This document shows positions 35,840 to 46,217 of a stretch of 64,000 bases of DNA, piece by piece. A model generated the notes under the pieces. The model was not told the origin of the DNA, did not search any database, and saw nothing but the letters and a program-made list of their open reading frames with translations. The DNA lies in assembly GCF_901687125.1 (NCBI RefSeq), contig NZ_CABFJY010000048.1, positions 59,103-123,102 of the forward strand. Reading direction: 5' to 3'. The DNA comes from Actinobacillus vicugnae (GTDB lineage Bacteria; Pseudomonadota; Gammaproteobacteria; Enterobacterales; Pasteurellaceae). The position numbers and the translations under genes were made by a program. Positions within the stretch are counted from its first letter, which is position 1; every line of letters begins with the position of its first letter.

Positions 35840-37279
35840 TTATTTTTTACTTATGATTTTGGGGCTACCAAACCGATTCCCAATTAAGAAAGCGATTAAA
35901 CCAATAACCAATGATGGCACAATTGCGTGGAAACTCAAAATGCTGATTTTAAACGTAGTTAAAATCACATAGCTTACTAGCCCTGCTAACATTGAACTGA
36001 TTGCGCCAGCTGCATTTGCATTTTTCCAATAAAGTCCTAACACAATCACCCATAGGAAGGTTGCTTCTAAGCCACCTAATGACAGCAAGTTTAGCCAAAT
36101 TAACATATCTGGCGGATTTAATGCTGCAAATACTAATAACACCGCAAAGGTAAGGGTGGTCATGGTAGAAAATAATTTTAGCTTGTGTTCGTTATTTACT
36201 GCTTCAGGTTTTACCGCTAAATATAAGTCTTTGATTAAGGTTGAAGAGGATTGAATCAATAACGAATCAATAGATGACATAATCGCCGCCATAGGTGCAG
36301 CTAAGAAAATCCCTACCACTAATGGGGGCAACACTTGAATCATCAAGGTTGGAATAACTTGATCTGGAATTTTTAAATCAGGAATCACCGCACGTCCAAG
36401 CACACCTGCTAAGTGCATACCAAACATTAATAACGATACAACTAAAGTCCCGATCACCAATGCTTTATGCAGCGAAGCGCTATCTTTATATGCCATACTA
36501 CGCACTGCAAGTTGCGGTAAACCAATTAAACCAAAGCAAACCAAAACCCAAAATGAAGTCATAAAAGTGAAATCAAGAGGGCGCTCATCAATACCATAAG
36601 GCTCTATCAATTGTGGATTAATCGCTTGTAGAGTGTTCATTGCATTTTCAACGCCACCTGCTGCATAAATTACCCCACCGAGTAATAACGCCGTGCCGAC
36701 TAACATTACTAAGCCTTGAATAGTATCGGTCAGCACTACCGCACGGAAACCCCCGATAAACGTATAAATGCCAACAGTAACTGCAAAAATAATCACTGCA
36801 GTTTGATAAGGCACCGCTAATGTTGTTTCTAACAAGCGCCCAGCGCCAATAAATTGCACTGTCATCATGGCAAAGAATGAAAGTAATAGGGCAAGACTTG
36901 CAATCCACACCACAAATTTATTTTGATAGCGGGCAAGTAATAAATCGTTAATGGTTACTGCATTGTATTTTCGCGCAAGCAAAGCAAATTTTTTGCCTAA
37001 TGCACCCAATGCGAGTAATACCGCGGGGACTTGGATCATCGCAAGTAACACCCAGCCCAAGCCATATTTATAAGCTGCACCTGGCCCACCGATAAATGAA
37101 CTGGCACCAACATAGGTGGCTGCAGTGGTCATTGCCAGCACAAAGCCTGACATTGAACGGCTACCGACGTAATATTCAGATAAAAAACTACCGCCTTGGC
37201 GTTTACGATAAGCGTAAAATGCCACACCAAAAACAAAGCATAAATAAGCGATTAAGGGTAATAACATCTCTTTATTCAT
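35840..37279 (-). CDS. panF: Sodium/pantothenate symporter PanF
   Basis: PanF imports pantothenate with sodium for coenzyme A synthesis. The 479-residue protein belongs to the solute:sodium symporter family, with about 12-13 membrane helices and the segments YYVGSRSMSGFVLAMTTAATYVGASSFIGGPGAAYKYGLGW near the N-terminus and VLTDTIQGLVML in the middle. It overlaps yhdT by 8 bp and is co-transcribed with it, the same pair as in E. coli. Confidence 0.95.
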   Translation of the reverse strand: MNKEMLLPLIAYLCFVFGVAFYAYRKRQGGSFLSEYYVGSRSMSGFVLAMTTAATYVGASSFIGGPGAAYKYGLGWVLLAMIQVPAVLLALGALGKKFALLARKYNAVTINDLLLARYQNKFVVWIASLALLLSFFAMMTVQFIGAGRLLETTLAVPYQTAVIIFAVTVGIYTFIGGFRAVVLTDTIQGLVMLVGTALLLGGVIYAAGGVENAMNTLQAINPQLIEPYGIDERPLDFTFMTSFWVLVCFGLIGLPQLAVRSMAYKDSASLHKALVIGTLVVSLLMFGMHLAGVLGRAVIPDLKIPDQVIPTLMIQVLPPLVVGIFLAAPMAAIMSSIDSLLIQSSSTLIKDLYLAVKPEAVNNEHKLKLFSTMTTLTFAVLLVFAALNPPDMLIWLNLLSLGGLEATFLWVIVLGLYWKNANAAGAISSMLAGLVSYVILTTFKISILSFHAIVPSLVIGLIAFLIGNRFGSPKIISKK

Positions 37280-37511
37280 GGTTTTGCTCCTGATTTAAAT
37301 CGATATTCTGATAAACCTTTTTTACCATCCAGTAAACCACCATAGTGAAAATCAGCGGTAGCGCAATGCACGCTAGTTCAAACCAAATGGGAAAGCCTAG
37401 CCACCCTCGTCCTGTTGGGGAAAAATAGGCAAAAATGACCCAGCCAAACAAATAAACTAAAGCTAACCAGAACGCCCAGCGAGCTTCTCTTGAAAGTTGT
37501 TGATACTGCAT
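37272..37511 (-). CDS. yhdT: YhdT family small membrane protein (DUF997)
   Basis: The 79-residue product has two membrane helices (residues ~13-32 and ~43-66). The family's function is unknown, but it is consistently encoded directly upstream of panF, as here, which suggests help in PanF assembly or activity. AAGGAGACTGA precedes the ATG. Confidence 0.88.
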   Translation of the reverse strand: MQYQQLSREARWAFWLALVYLFGWVIFAYFSPTGRGWLGFPIWFELACIALPLIFTMVVYWMVKKVYQNIDLNQEQNHE

Positions 37512-37531
37512 TCAGTCTCCTTTTGTTGTAT

Positions 37532-37553
37532 AAAAAAGCCTCACTGAGTGAGG
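37532..37553 (-). terminator. Terminator of metJ
   Basis: CCTCAC (37539-37544) pairs with GTGAGG (37548-37553) around TGA; on the minus strand a run of T (37537-37532) follows. Confidence 0.75.
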
Positions 37554-37564
37554 TGGTTATCAGG

Positions 37565-37882
37565 CTAATATTGCCATTTATCGGGATCAATTCCCAATTC
37601 TCGCATTCTTATTTTTGCTTCCTCTGGAATTTCGTCGCTACGATCTTTTAATAAATCTTCATCAGTTGGGAGTGGTTGCCCCGTGAATGCGTGCAAAAAA
37701 GCTTCACACAGTAATTCGCTATTAGTCGCATGACGTAAGTTTTTGATCTGACGCCGAGTACGCTCATTGGTTAAAATTTCTAATACTTTTATTGGGATCG
37801 ATACCGTGATCTTTTTCACTTGCTCACTTTTTTTGCCGTGCTCAGCGTACGGGCTAATATATTCACCACTCCAATCTGCCAT
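37565..37882 (-). CDS. metJ: Methionine repressor MetJ
   Basis: MetJ is the ribbon-helix-helix repressor that, with S-adenosylmethionine as corepressor, shuts down methionine biosynthesis genes by binding tandem 8-bp Met boxes. The 105-residue product is near identical in layout to the E. coli protein: [50 protein letters not shown]. Two Met boxes lie upstream, so it should repress itself. It diverges from mlaA. Confidence 0.97.
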   Translation of the reverse strand: MADWSGEYISPYAEHGKKSEQVKKITVSIPIKVLEILTNERTRRQIKNLRHATNSELLCEAFLHAFTGQPLPTDEDLLKDRSDEIPEEAKIRMRELGIDPDKWQY

Positions 37883-37949
37883 GCTTAAATTCCTAAACTA
37901 TTATAAAAATTGTTGGTATTGTAATCAAAACTGAAGGCTACCGCAATCT

Positions 37950-37965
37950 AGACGTCTAGATTTCT
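37950..37965. promoter_or_regulatory. Tandem Met boxes (MetJ operator)
   Basis: AGACGTCT (37950-37957) is a perfect Met box and AGATTTCT (37958-37965) a 6/8 match directly adjacent, about 70 bp upstream of metJ. The spacing suits cooperative MetJ dimers. Confidence 0.85.
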
Positions 37966-38049
37966 ATCTTGAATTTTACGCTTGTTTACTTGGTGTTTTG
38001 AGCGTAGTTGGTTAAAATGTGGTTATTTGTATTCCTAATAAGGCAATGT

Positions 38050-38799
38050 ATGAAATTAAAACAACTGAGTTTAGTCGCCGCTGTATTAGTATTAACCGCT
38101 TGTTCATCAGCGATTGATCCTGCAACAGGGCAACGTAAAGATCCTCTCGAAGGCTTTAACCGCGCGATGTGGAAAGTGAATTATGAATATATCGATCCCT
38201 ATGTGTTAAAGCCAGTAGCAACAGGTTGGCGTGATTATGTGCCAAGCCCTGTCAAAACAGGTTTAACCAATGTTGCGAATAACCTTGATGAACCCGCAAG
38301 CTTTGTAAACCGCTTATTAGAAGGCGAAGGCAAAAAAGCGATGATTCATTTTAACCGTTTCTGGATCAATTCTATTTTTGGTTTAGGTGGTTTAATTGAC
38401 TGGGCAAGTTTAACGCCAGATCTAAAATTAGAGAATGGCAATCGTGAATTTGGTCATACGCTAGGGACTTATCACGTTCCTGCAGGTACTTATATTATGG
38501 TGCCTGGTTATGGCGCAACCACACCACGCCAAGCGGTCGGAAAAGCGGCAGATTCTGCATATCCAGTATTATCTATGCTAACTATGCCATGGACAGCCGC
38601 AAAATTTGCGGTGCAAGGCGTAGATAGCCGTTCGAAATTGTTAGATCAAGATGCGTTATTACAGCAATCTTCTGATCCATACGTTACCTTCCGTGAAGCT
38701 TATTTCCAAAATCTCGAATTTAAAGTAAGAGATGGCAAAGCAACAGAAGAAAGTGACAAAGAGCAACTTTCTGAACAAGAATTACAAAATATCGACTAA
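38050..38799 (+). CDS. mlaA: Outer-membrane lipid asymmetry lipoprotein MlaA (VacJ)
   Basis: MlaA removes phospholipids from the outer leaflet of the outer membrane and passes them to MlaC. The 249-residue lipoprotein has lipobox LTAC (Cys about residue 18) and the family segments DPLEGFNRAMWKVNYEYIDPYVLKPVATGW, FINSIFGLGG-like FWINSIFGLGGLIDWAS, and GTYHVPAGTYIMVPGYG. ATG 38050 has AAGG 7 nt upstream; the longer reading from 38008 would bury the signal peptide. The rest of the Mla genes are not in the window. Confidence 0.94.
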   Translation: MKLKQLSLVAAVLVLTACSSAIDPATGQRKDPLEGFNRAMWKVNYEYIDPYVLKPVATGWRDYVPSPVKTGLTNVANNLDEPASFVNRLLEGEGKKAMIHFNRFWINSIFGLGGLIDWASLTPDLKLENGNREFGHTLGTYHVPAGTYIMVPGYGATTPRQAVGKAADSAYPVLSMLTMPWTAAKFAVQGVDSRSKLLDQDALLQQSSDPYVTFREAYFQNLEFKVRDGKATEESDKEQLSEQELQNID

Positions 38800-38806
38800 G
38801 ACGGAC

Positions 38807-38848
38807 AAGCGGTCAAATTTGCAAAAAAAGTTGTAAATTTGACCGCTT
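38807..38848. terminator. Uptake-sequence inverted repeat after mlaA
   Basis: AAGCGGTCAAATTT (38807-38820) pairs perfectly with AAATTTGACCGCTT (38835-38848), followed by ATTTTT. Both arms carry the uptake core. Confidence 0.88.
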
Positions 38849-38903
38849 ATTTTTGGAAGTCATTTAGTTTGGAATTAAAAGAGATAATCCGAAGGAGAAG
38901 TAA

Positions 38904-39713
38904 ATGAAAACAGAATTTATTCGCCAAATTAGTGAGGGTATTAGCCTTGAAAAATGCAACGAATTATATGTGGTGCGTGTGGCGCATTCATTGGGTTCGG
39001 CAGTGGTGGCATTGCAAGGGGCGCAATTATTAAGTTGGCAACCTACGGGAGCACAACAAAATGTACTTTGGCTCTCTGAAATCGAGCCATTTTGCCAAGG
39101 CAATGCCATTCGTGGTGGGGTACCGATTTGCTATCCGTGGTTTGGTTCGGTGAAAAGTCCGTCGCACGGCACAGCGCGTATTCGTGAGTGGGCGCTAAGT
39201 CATTATGAAATGGATGCAGAATACGCCTATTTAGAATTTTCGCTTTATGATGAACAAAATATCATTGAGGCAAAAATTGAAATGGTATTTAGCGAAGAAT
39301 GTCATTTGATTTTTACCCATTACGCTCAACAAGAAGCACAAGCCGCATTACATAGCTATTTTAATGTTGCGGATATTCAGCAAACGGAAGTACAAGGTTT
39401 AGCGCATGAATGTTTTGATTCACTTACCAAACAATTTGTACAAGTGCCTTCGCCACGAAAAATCAGCGAAAATATAGATTGCATTTATAATGCTGAACAA
39501 AGCGACAATCGTATTATCGATCAAGCGAATCAACGCACGATTCAGATTAAACACATTGATGCTAGCGATATTGTATTATGGAACCCGTGGCATAAAGCCA
39601 CTAGTGCGATGAGTGAAACGGGCTATCAAACGATGTTATGTGTGGAAACTGCTCGAATTAATCGGAAATTACAATCAGGCGAAAGCTTTGAAGTGATTTT
39701 CAAATTAGCTTAA
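38904..39713 (+). CDS. D-hexose-6-phosphate mutarotase (YeaD-like)
   Basis: This 269-residue aldose-1-epimerase-fold protein matches the YeaD family, which interconverts anomers of glucose-6-phosphate and related sugars. Typical segments are GAQLLSWQPTG, GNAIRGGVPICYPWFG (family hallmark), LHSYFNVADI and VLWNPWHKAT near the C-terminus. AAGGAGAAG precedes the ATG. Its own small terminator follows. Confidence 0.88.
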   Translation: MKTEFIRQISEGISLEKCNELYVVRVAHSLGSAVVALQGAQLLSWQPTGAQQNVLWLSEIEPFCQGNAIRGGVPICYPWFGSVKSPSHGTARIREWALSHYEMDAEYAYLEFSLYDEQNIIEAKIEMVFSEECHLIFTHYAQQEAQAALHSYFNVADIQQTEVQGLAHECFDSLTKQFVQVPSPRKISENIDCIYNAEQSDNRIIDQANQRTIQIKHIDASDIVLWNPWHKATSAMSETGYQTMLCVETARINRKLQSGESFEVIFKLA

Positions 39714-39722
39714 AGATGACAG

Positions 39723-39746
39723 CGGTAAGGGAAACCTTACCGTTTT
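39723..39746 (+). terminator. Terminator of the mutarotase gene
   Basis: CGGTAAGG (39723-39730) pairs with CCTTACCG (39735-39742) around a GAAA tetraloop, followed by TTTTA. Confidence 0.82.
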
Positions 39747-39821
39747 ACTTTGAACTTTTTCGCGTAAAATAGCCTCGTAATTATTGCAATTTAAGAAAAT
39801 TAGGAACAAATAGGCTCAAAT

Positions 39822-41789
39822 ATGCCCAAAATAAAACTTAATGAAAATAATCTTTTATCCTTCGTTAATCAACAAATTGAACAAAACGATGCTTTTACCT
39901 TACTAAATGGACTATGTTATTGGCTTAGAGCAGATAAACCTGAACAAGCGGGCGAAAAATTGATATTTTTTACCCAGTTACTGAAACAGCAACCAGAGCT
40001 AGGTCAAGCGATAGCAACGTTGATCTGCCGTTGGCTTTGTCAGCTACGTTTGTATCCGATTTTAGTGAGTAGTGGTATTTTAGGTCGCCAAGGTTTCGGA
40101 CGAGAAATGCGTAACCGCTTGTACGAAAAACTGAATCCCTCTTTTAAAGACGTGAATGATCTGCGTGATGTTTTTATGCTACTGTTTTGTGATCGACACG
40201 ATATTGAATGGATTAATGCGATTCCAACCAAAAATTGGCTGAATTTTCTGAATACTTTAGATCATTTTGTGAATGAACAAGATCGAGCTTGGTTAGATAC
40301 GCATATTCGTCACGAAGGTTTATTTGCAATCAAAATGCTATCTATTTGGATTGCAGCAGAAGATTTAGAGCCTGAGCTAATTCGTCTTGAGCCAACCCTA
40401 TTAGATGCAGATTCGCCTTTTGTGGCGTTGCAGAAAGAAGTGTTCTTATGGCTAGATGCTCGCCGTCAGAATCAATATTATGATGATAGCCATTTACAAG
40501 TGATGTTTAGCCAGTCTCGCAAATTGGTTGAGCGATTACAGAAAAAGGGCGCAACGGCGGGGTCATCACTGGGTATGGCGCATTTGCTTGAGCGTTTAAG
40601 CCAAACGTTAGAGCGTTTGTCGATGTTGATGGAATTGTTTTCAACCCATCGAGTAGCTCGTTTGCGTGTGTTACAAATTACCAAAATGTTGGCGGAGGCT
40701 GCGGCAAATCAGCACAGTATTTCGGATTTGTGGAAACAAAGTGTCAAAATGCTTTCCCGTAGTATTACACAGCATACCAGTGATCACGGTGAGCATTATA
40801 TTACCCGTGATAAAAAAGAATATTTCAGTATGTTCTATTCCGCAGCGGGCGGTGGCGTGTTGATTGCCCTGATGGCGCTATTTAAAGTATATTTAGGCGG
40901 TGTGATTGACGATAAAGTGTGGAAAGGTGTTGCAGAAGGTCTGAATTACGGCATCGGCTTTACCATTATCTTTATGTTACATTTTACCGTTGCAACCAAA
41001 CAGCCTGCGATGACCGCAGCCCGCTTTGCTGAAGCCGTGGAACGCAACCCGCAGGGGCGAGCAGTGAATATGAAGTTGGCGCAATTGTTGGTGGATGTAT
41101 TACGTTCACAAAGTGTTGCGGTATTAGGGAATGTGTTAGTGTCGATGAGTGTAGCAGCGCTGATTGCTTATGGCTATGCGCACTATACTAATACGCCTTT
41201 ATTGGATCAGACCACAGTCGAATATCAATTAAATTCAATTGATCCAACTAAAGGCACATTATGGTTTGCTACTATTGCGGGGCTATGGTTATTCTGTTCT
41301 GGGATTATTGCAGGTTATTTTGATAACCGTAGCAATTATTTAAATACTCGAATGCGGTTAAGACAGCATCCGTGGCTTAAACGCGTGTTACCGCTTTCAA
41401 TCCGTGAAAAATTTGCCGATTATATACATGACAATTCAGGTTCGATCATCGGTAATTTAGGTTTCGGTATGTTGCTAGGTATTACTGGTGTGGTTGGCTA
41501 TTGGCTGGGATTACCGCTTGATATTCGCCATGTAGCATTTTCTTCAGCGAATGTCGGTTATGCGGTGGTAAGCGAATCGCTTGGCTGGCAAGTTCTGTTA
41601 CAAAGTATCTGTTTTGTGCTGATGATTGGTGCGGTTAATTTGATGGTGAGTTTTTCACTCACACTCTGGATTGCACTACGTTCACGCAATACTGAAATTG
41701 ATAGTTGGCGAGAGATTTTTAAATGTCTATGGGAAATTATCCGTAAGCGCCCATTAAGTTTGATCTTGCCTGTGCAGTTAAATCAATAA
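39822..41789 (+). CDS. Gcr-family membrane protein (annotated as site-specific recombinase)
   Basis: This 655-residue protein belongs to the Gcr / COG4389 family, named after a Neisseria gonorrhoeae 'site-specific recombinase'. The first ~340 residues are soluble and helical. From about residue 345 there are six to seven long hydrophobic segments, for example GVLIALMALFKVYLGGV, GIGFTIIFMLHFTVA, LWFATIAGLWLFCSGIIAGYF and VLLQSICFVLMIGAVNLMVSFSLTLWIAL. No serine- or tyrosine-recombinase catalytic motif is evident. I therefore report it as a membrane protein of unknown function. It is monocistronic between two terminators. Confidence 0.78.
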   Translation: MPKIKLNENNLLSFVNQQIEQNDAFTLLNGLCYWLRADKPEQAGEKLIFFTQLLKQQPELGQAIATLICRWLCQLRLYPILVSSGILGRQGFGREMRNRLYEKLNPSFKDVNDLRDVFMLLFCDRHDIEWINAIPTKNWLNFLNTLDHFVNEQDRAWLDTHIRHEGLFAIKMLSIWIAAEDLEPELIRLEPTLLDADSPFVALQKEVFLWLDARRQNQYYDDSHLQVMFSQSRKLVERLQKKGATAGSSLGMAHLLERLSQTLERLSMLMELFSTHRVARLRVLQITKMLAEAAANQHSISDLWKQSVKMLSRSITQHTSDHGEHYITRDKKEYFSMFYSAAGGGVLIALMALFKVYLGGVIDDKVWKGVAEGLNYGIGFTIIFMLHFTVATKQPAMTAARFAEAVERNPQGRAVNMKLAQLLVDVLRSQSVAVLGNVLVSMSVAALIAYGYAHYTNTPLLDQTTVEYQLNSIDPTKGTLWFATIAGLWLFCSGIIAGYFDNRSNYLNTRMRLRQHPWLKRVLPLSIREKFADYIHDNSGSIIGNLGFGMLLGITGVVGYWLGLPLDIRHVAFSSANVGYAVVSESLGWQVLLQSICFVLMIGAVNLMVSFSLTLWIALRSRNTEIDSWREIFKCLWEIIRKRPLSLILPVQLNQ

Positions 41790-41794
41790 AATAC

Positions 41795-41848
41795 AAGCGG
41801 TCAAATTCCCCGAAGATTTTGCAAAAAATCAGAGAAATTTGACCGCTT
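41795..41848. terminator. Uptake-sequence inverted repeat between gcr-like gene and acyl-CoA synthetase
   Basis: AAGCGGTCAAATT (41795-41807) pairs with AATTTGACCGCTT (41836-41848), with a 28-nt loop that itself holds a small GATTTTGCAAAAAATC stem. Confidence 0.8.
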
Positions 41849-41852
41849 ACTT

Positions 41853-43631
41853 TTAGCTATACATTGCTTCAATTTGCTGGCGATAACGTTCTAAAATCAC
41901 TTTACGGCGCAATTTAAGGGTTGGCGTAAGTTCTTCCATATGAATACTAAATGCCTGTGGCAACAAGGTGAATTTTTTGATTTGTTCAAAGTGTGCCAAT
42001 TCTTGCTGTAGCTCTTCAAGACGTTTTTCAAATAATTGAATGATGGCTGAATGTTTTACTAACTCAAGTCGATCATAGTATTTGATATTCAATTGTTTCG
42101 CATATTCTTCTAACGCTTCAAATGATGGCACAATCAATGCGGATACATATTTTTTAGCATCTGCAATAATCGCAATTTGCTCAATAAATTTATCTTTAGC
42201 TAATTTACCTTCAATATACTGAGGCGCAATATATTTGCCGTTGGAGGTTTTCATTAGCTCTTTAATGCGATCAGTAATATACAGATTGCCATGTTCATCT
42301 AATGCTCCCGCATCACCTGTGCGTAAAAAGCCGTCTTCGGTGAAAGCCTTAGCGGTTTCTTCTGGATTTTTGTAGTAGCCTTTCATCACCATGCCACCAC
42401 GCACCAAAATCTCATTATTCTCACCAATTTTTACTTCTGCATTTGGCATTAATTGGCCAATCGAATTAAGCGCAAAATGCTGATCAGCCCAGCACGATAC
42501 CGTTGCTGTCGTTTCTGTCATGCCGTAGCCTAATTTCACATTAATTCCAATGCTATGGAAAAATTCACCGATACTAGGCTCTAACTTAGCTCCACCACAC
42601 GGCATCATTTTAATGTTGCCACCTAATAGCGTGCGTAATTTTGAAAGGACTAATTTATCTGCCAATTTATAAGCGAGGGTTGTTTTGCGGGTAAATGCAA
42701 ACTGTTTACCTTGTTTTAGTGCCCAGTGGAATAAGGCTTGGCGATAAAAAGGTGCTTGTTTCACTTTATCAAAAATCGCGCTATACATTTTTTCGTATAA
42801 ACGAGGTACGGCGCACATTAAGGTTGGCTTGATTTCGGTGAGTGCGTTGCGCACTTCGTTCGTGTCTTCCAAGTAACAAACTGTTGCGCCTTTATGTAAT
42901 AAATAAGCAACCCAAGCTCGTTCGAAAATATGCGAAAACGGTAAGAATGATAACGATACATCATCAGTGCCAACTTCAGGTAATGCTAAATCATGAGCTT
43001 GTAGCTGGTGAGCCAAATTAGCAAAATCTAACATTACGCCTTTTGGTGTCCCTGTGGTACCTGAAGTATAGATTATGGTGAATAAATCATCTGGTGAAGC
43101 ATTATCAAGACGTCGGAGCAGTTCAGTGCGGTGTTTTTCGGAACTTTTTGCTAGGAATTCATTCCAACCACACGACGAAGAATTATTGTAAAAAGCCTGA
43201 TTTAAATGAGGTTTCATCACAATAATCCCTTCAAGCGAAGGACAGCTTTTAGCAATTTCTAATGCAACATCAAGTTGTTCTTGATCGCCTACGAACAAGA
43301 GTTTGATGTCTGCATTATTAATAATTAGTTCAGCTTGTTTGGCAGTATTAGTTGCATAAATAGGTACAGTGACAGCACGGATTTGTAACGCACCTAAATC
43401 CACCATAGTCCATTCGGGCATATTGTGAGCAAAAATGCCAATTTTGTCTTGTATTTCAATACCATAAGCTAGTAATGCGAGTGAAACTTTATCAATCTGA
43501 GATTGGAAGTCTTGCCAAGAAATATCCACCCAGCTGCCATTTTTCTTATGGCGTAAAGCGGTCGAGTTTTGTAGTTTTTTTGCTTGTTGTCGTACTCGAT
43601 GAACGAAATGGAATTCTAATAGCTGATTCAT
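41853..43631 (-). CDS. Long-chain acyl-CoA synthetase (AMP-dependent ligase)
   Basis: This 592-residue ANL-superfamily ligase activates fatty acids to acyl-CoA through an acyl-AMP. Motifs: the P-loop-like [29 protein letters not shown] (A5), [40 protein letters not shown] (A7-A8 to A10 region). The layout is like the FadD15 / HI0002 type of Haemophilus rather than classical E. coli FadD. AAAGGATTTGT precedes the ATG. It diverges from pgaA. Confidence 0.9.
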   Translation of the reverse strand: MNQLLEFHFVHRVRQQAKKLQNSTALRHKKNGSWVDISWQDFQSQIDKVSLALLAYGIEIQDKIGIFAHNMPEWTMVDLGALQIRAVTVPIYATNTAKQAELIINNADIKLLFVGDQEQLDVALEIAKSCPSLEGIIVMKPHLNQAFYNNSSSCGWNEFLAKSSEKHRTELLRRLDNASPDDLFTIIYTSGTTGTPKGVMLDFANLAHQLQAHDLALPEVGTDDVSLSFLPFSHIFERAWVAYLLHKGATVCYLEDTNEVRNALTEIKPTLMCAVPRLYEKMYSAIFDKVKQAPFYRQALFHWALKQGKQFAFTRKTTLAYKLADKLVLSKLRTLLGGNIKMMPCGGAKLEPSIGEFFHSIGINVKLGYGMTETTATVSCWADQHFALNSIGQLMPNAEVKIGENNEILVRGGMVMKGYYKNPEETAKAFTEDGFLRTGDAGALDEHGNLYITDRIKELMKTSNGKYIAPQYIEGKLAKDKFIEQIAIIADAKKYVSALIVPSFEALEEYAKQLNIKYYDRLELVKHSAIIQLFEKRLEELQQELAHFEQIKKFTLLPQAFSIHMEELTPTLKLRRKVILERYRQQIEAMYS

Positions 43632-43784
43632 ACAAATCCTTTATTTATTAATTTAAGCTTACATGTGTACGCTAATGTAATATTTAATAAAGAGAAAAGC
43701 TAGATCCAAGATAGATAAAAAGCGAACAAATGTGCGCTGATAATCTACATTATTATAAATTTTAAACACATTATGGATGTAATT

Positions 43785-46205
43785 ATGGGTATCAAATTCA
43801 ACCACGTTGTACTTGCCCTCCTATCAACCACTGCGACTAATGTAGCGTTTGCTAATTTGTCGCCAATTGATATTAAGCGTGAAGAAATCGTTGTTTTTGC
43901 ACGCCAAGGAGATAGCCAGCTTGAGCAAGCTATTACTCAAATGTCGGCTTTGTATAAAAAGACGAAAAACCAGAAAGTTAGAGATGATTTAATTGCATTG
44001 ATGGTGAGAAACGGTCAATTCAAAGAAGCGACTGAAGTTTGCTCTACATGTGATATCAACGGTTTTTCTGAAAGTGAGCTAGAAAATTTAGCAAAAGCAT
44101 ATCGTACAAGCCAAAACCTCCCTAAATCCCTCCAGTTGTACACAAAGTTACGTCATGCTCATCCGCAGAATCCAAATGGCTTACTGGGGAGCGCACTGGT
44201 GGAAACCGAATTAGCACAATATCCAGCAGCACAAGCTCACCTCGCACAATATAAGCAAAAGTTTGGGGCAGATGCTGGTTATAAAGATGCTTCCAGTTTT
44301 CTGCTTGATAAAACAGAGCCAGAGCTATCTAAATTAGGTCGTTGGCAAGACGAATTGAAGGCAAATCCAGCGAATCATCATTTGGCAACGCAACTTTATC
44401 GCTTAGCCGCTAAATTAAATGTTCACCCTATTCAAGATAAGTTAGTACAGCAATACCCAGATCTATTTAGCGCAAAAGATAAAGCGTGGCTCATACATAG
44501 CGAAGTGATTTCAAGTGTAAAAGGTAATAGCAGTTTGAAAAAAGCTGATTTGCAGGTTGCGTATCAGTATTTAACTCAAGTGATTGAAAATACCAAACCA
44601 AAAAATCCGTTATATCAGCAAGCTATTCAAGATCGTTTAACCATAGCTAATCGCTTAAATGAGAATGGCTTAGTACGTCAAGATTATCAAAGGTTAAATG
44701 AATTAGGCGCAGAGATGCCTGATTATGTAAAAGAAGCCTATGCAGACACCTTGTTAAGAGAAGGATCGGCATTTAAAGCATTAGGCGTTTATCAAGAATT
44801 AGAAACTAAAGAACGTGCATTGCATAAAAAGGTGAGTACACCGCTCTTGTTTAAATTGATCAGTGCATCAAGTGATGCGGGTTATTTTGAGCAGGCCCAA
44901 GCTTATCAAGAGCAAATTCGTGAAAGTGAAACCATTTGGGATTTTACTCGTACGACCCATTTGATTAACCCCAATTATGAACGAGCTTATTACAATCAAG
45001 TGAATTTGCATAACTGGCGAGGTGATAAAACAACGGCAGTCGCAAAATTAACAGACCGCCTAACTAATCTGGTTCCTGGTGACCCATGGACAATGCTGGC
45101 GTTAAGTGAAGTAGAAAGTGCGCGTAATAATTATGATGATGCAAACTTTTTAGCGGATAAAGCAAGCTATTTCTTAGGTGAAAGCGAGCAAAGCGCTTAT
45201 AAAAATCAGAGTGCAAATATTGCGTTAAGCCAAGGTAACTTGAGAAAAGTACGCAAATTAGTTGAAAGTTATACCCCAGAAGAACGTGAGTACGCTGAAT
45301 CAGTATTGAAAAATTATGAGGATCTGCGCCGTGGTAGTTTTAATGCTTCATTCGGGGTGCAACATCAAACTGCACCAAGCAATAAATCAAGCAATGAAAC
45401 GAGCCAAGAATACTATTTAAATTCACCGAAAACTGCAGATGGACATTACGCTTATGTTCACTACGTAGAAGAAAAAGTGCCAACTGAGGATACCTTGTTA
45501 AAACAACGCCGTATTGGTGTAGGGGGGAATCTGAATTTATTCCCTGTAAATGTGAATGTTGAAGCAGGTAAAGGGATTAAATTACACGATAAAGGTTACC
45601 TTTCATTAGCGACTTCGTATGTACTGAATCAGAACTGGCGTTTTGATTTATCAGGAAATCTGAACGGTAGCGGTATCCCAATTAAAGCGATTAATCAGGG
45701 TGTTTACAACAAAGATATTGGCTTTGGCACAACTTATACCTATCTTGATTTATTGCGTATCGGTACAGGGGTGAATGCGATGAAATTTGATGATGGCAAT
45801 TTGCGTAAATCATTCTACGCATGGGCATCGGTAGAAACGTTTAGAAAAGATCGTTGGGCATTAACCAATAATTTACGTTTTGATTATCAACGTAATAAGC
45901 AAATAGATTCCGCTTGGTATTACAACCCATTAAAAAGCCGTAATGTCGAGTTTGGTGTGGATTTAAGCTATTTGCAGCCAATGAATTATGGCTTGGCTTT
46001 AACCCATCATGTACGAGGCACTGTAGGACAATATAAACAACAAAGCCATAACGCTCAGCGCTCTTGGTCGTTAAGCTATGGACATGATTGGCGCATTACC
46101 AAAAAAGTGAGCTTATCTTATGAAATTGGTCGTAAGAAAAATATTTACGATGGCGATGCGGAATTTAATAACTACGGTAATGTAAATCTTTCATATTCTT
46201 TTTAA
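43785..46205 (+). CDS. pgaA: Poly-beta-1,6-N-acetylglucosamine export porin PgaA
   Basis: PgaA exports partly deacetylated PNAG across the outer membrane. With ATG 43785 the product is 806 residues: a signal peptide ending VAFA, a periplasmic TPR superhelix (residues ~30-510, for example LENLAKAYRTSQNLPKSLQLYTKLR) that guides the polymer, and a 16-strand-type barrel at ~520-806 ending in Phe (NLSYSF). A start four codons earlier (43773) is possible but has no ribosome site. It is first of pgaABCD, with 12 bp to pgaB. Confidence 0.92.
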   Translation: MGIKFNHVVLALLSTTATNVAFANLSPIDIKREEIVVFARQGDSQLEQAITQMSALYKKTKNQKVRDDLIALMVRNGQFKEATEVCSTCDINGFSESELENLAKAYRTSQNLPKSLQLYTKLRHAHPQNPNGLLGSALVETELAQYPAAQAHLAQYKQKFGADAGYKDASSFLLDKTEPELSKLGRWQDELKANPANHHLATQLYRLAAKLNVHPIQDKLVQQYPDLFSAKDKAWLIHSEVISSVKGNSSLKKADLQVAYQYLTQVIENTKPKNPLYQQAIQDRLTIANRLNENGLVRQDYQRLNELGAEMPDYVKEAYADTLLREGSAFKALGVYQELETKERALHKKVSTPLLFKLISASSDAGYFEQAQAYQEQIRESETIWDFTRTTHLINPNYERAYYNQVNLHNWRGDKTTAVAKLTDRLTNLVPGDPWTMLALSEVESARNNYDDANFLADKASYFLGESEQSAYKNQSANIALSQGNLRKVRKLVESYTPEEREYAESVLKNYEDLRRGSFNASFGVQHQTAPSNKSSNETSQEYYLNSPKTADGHYAYVHYVEEKVPTEDTLLKQRRIGVGGNLNLFPVNVNVEAGKGIKLHDKGYLSLATSYVLNQNWRFDLSGNLNGSGIPIKAINQGVYNKDIGFGTTYTYLDLLRIGTGVNAMKFDDGNLRKSFYAWASVETFRKDRWALTNNLRFDYQRNKQIDSAWYYNPLKSRNVEFGVDLSYLQPMNYGLALTHHVRGTVGQYKQQSHNAQRSWSLSYGHDWRITKKVSLSYEIGRKKNIYDGDAEFNNYGNVNLSYSF

Positions 46206-46217
46206 TGGGTGAATAAG

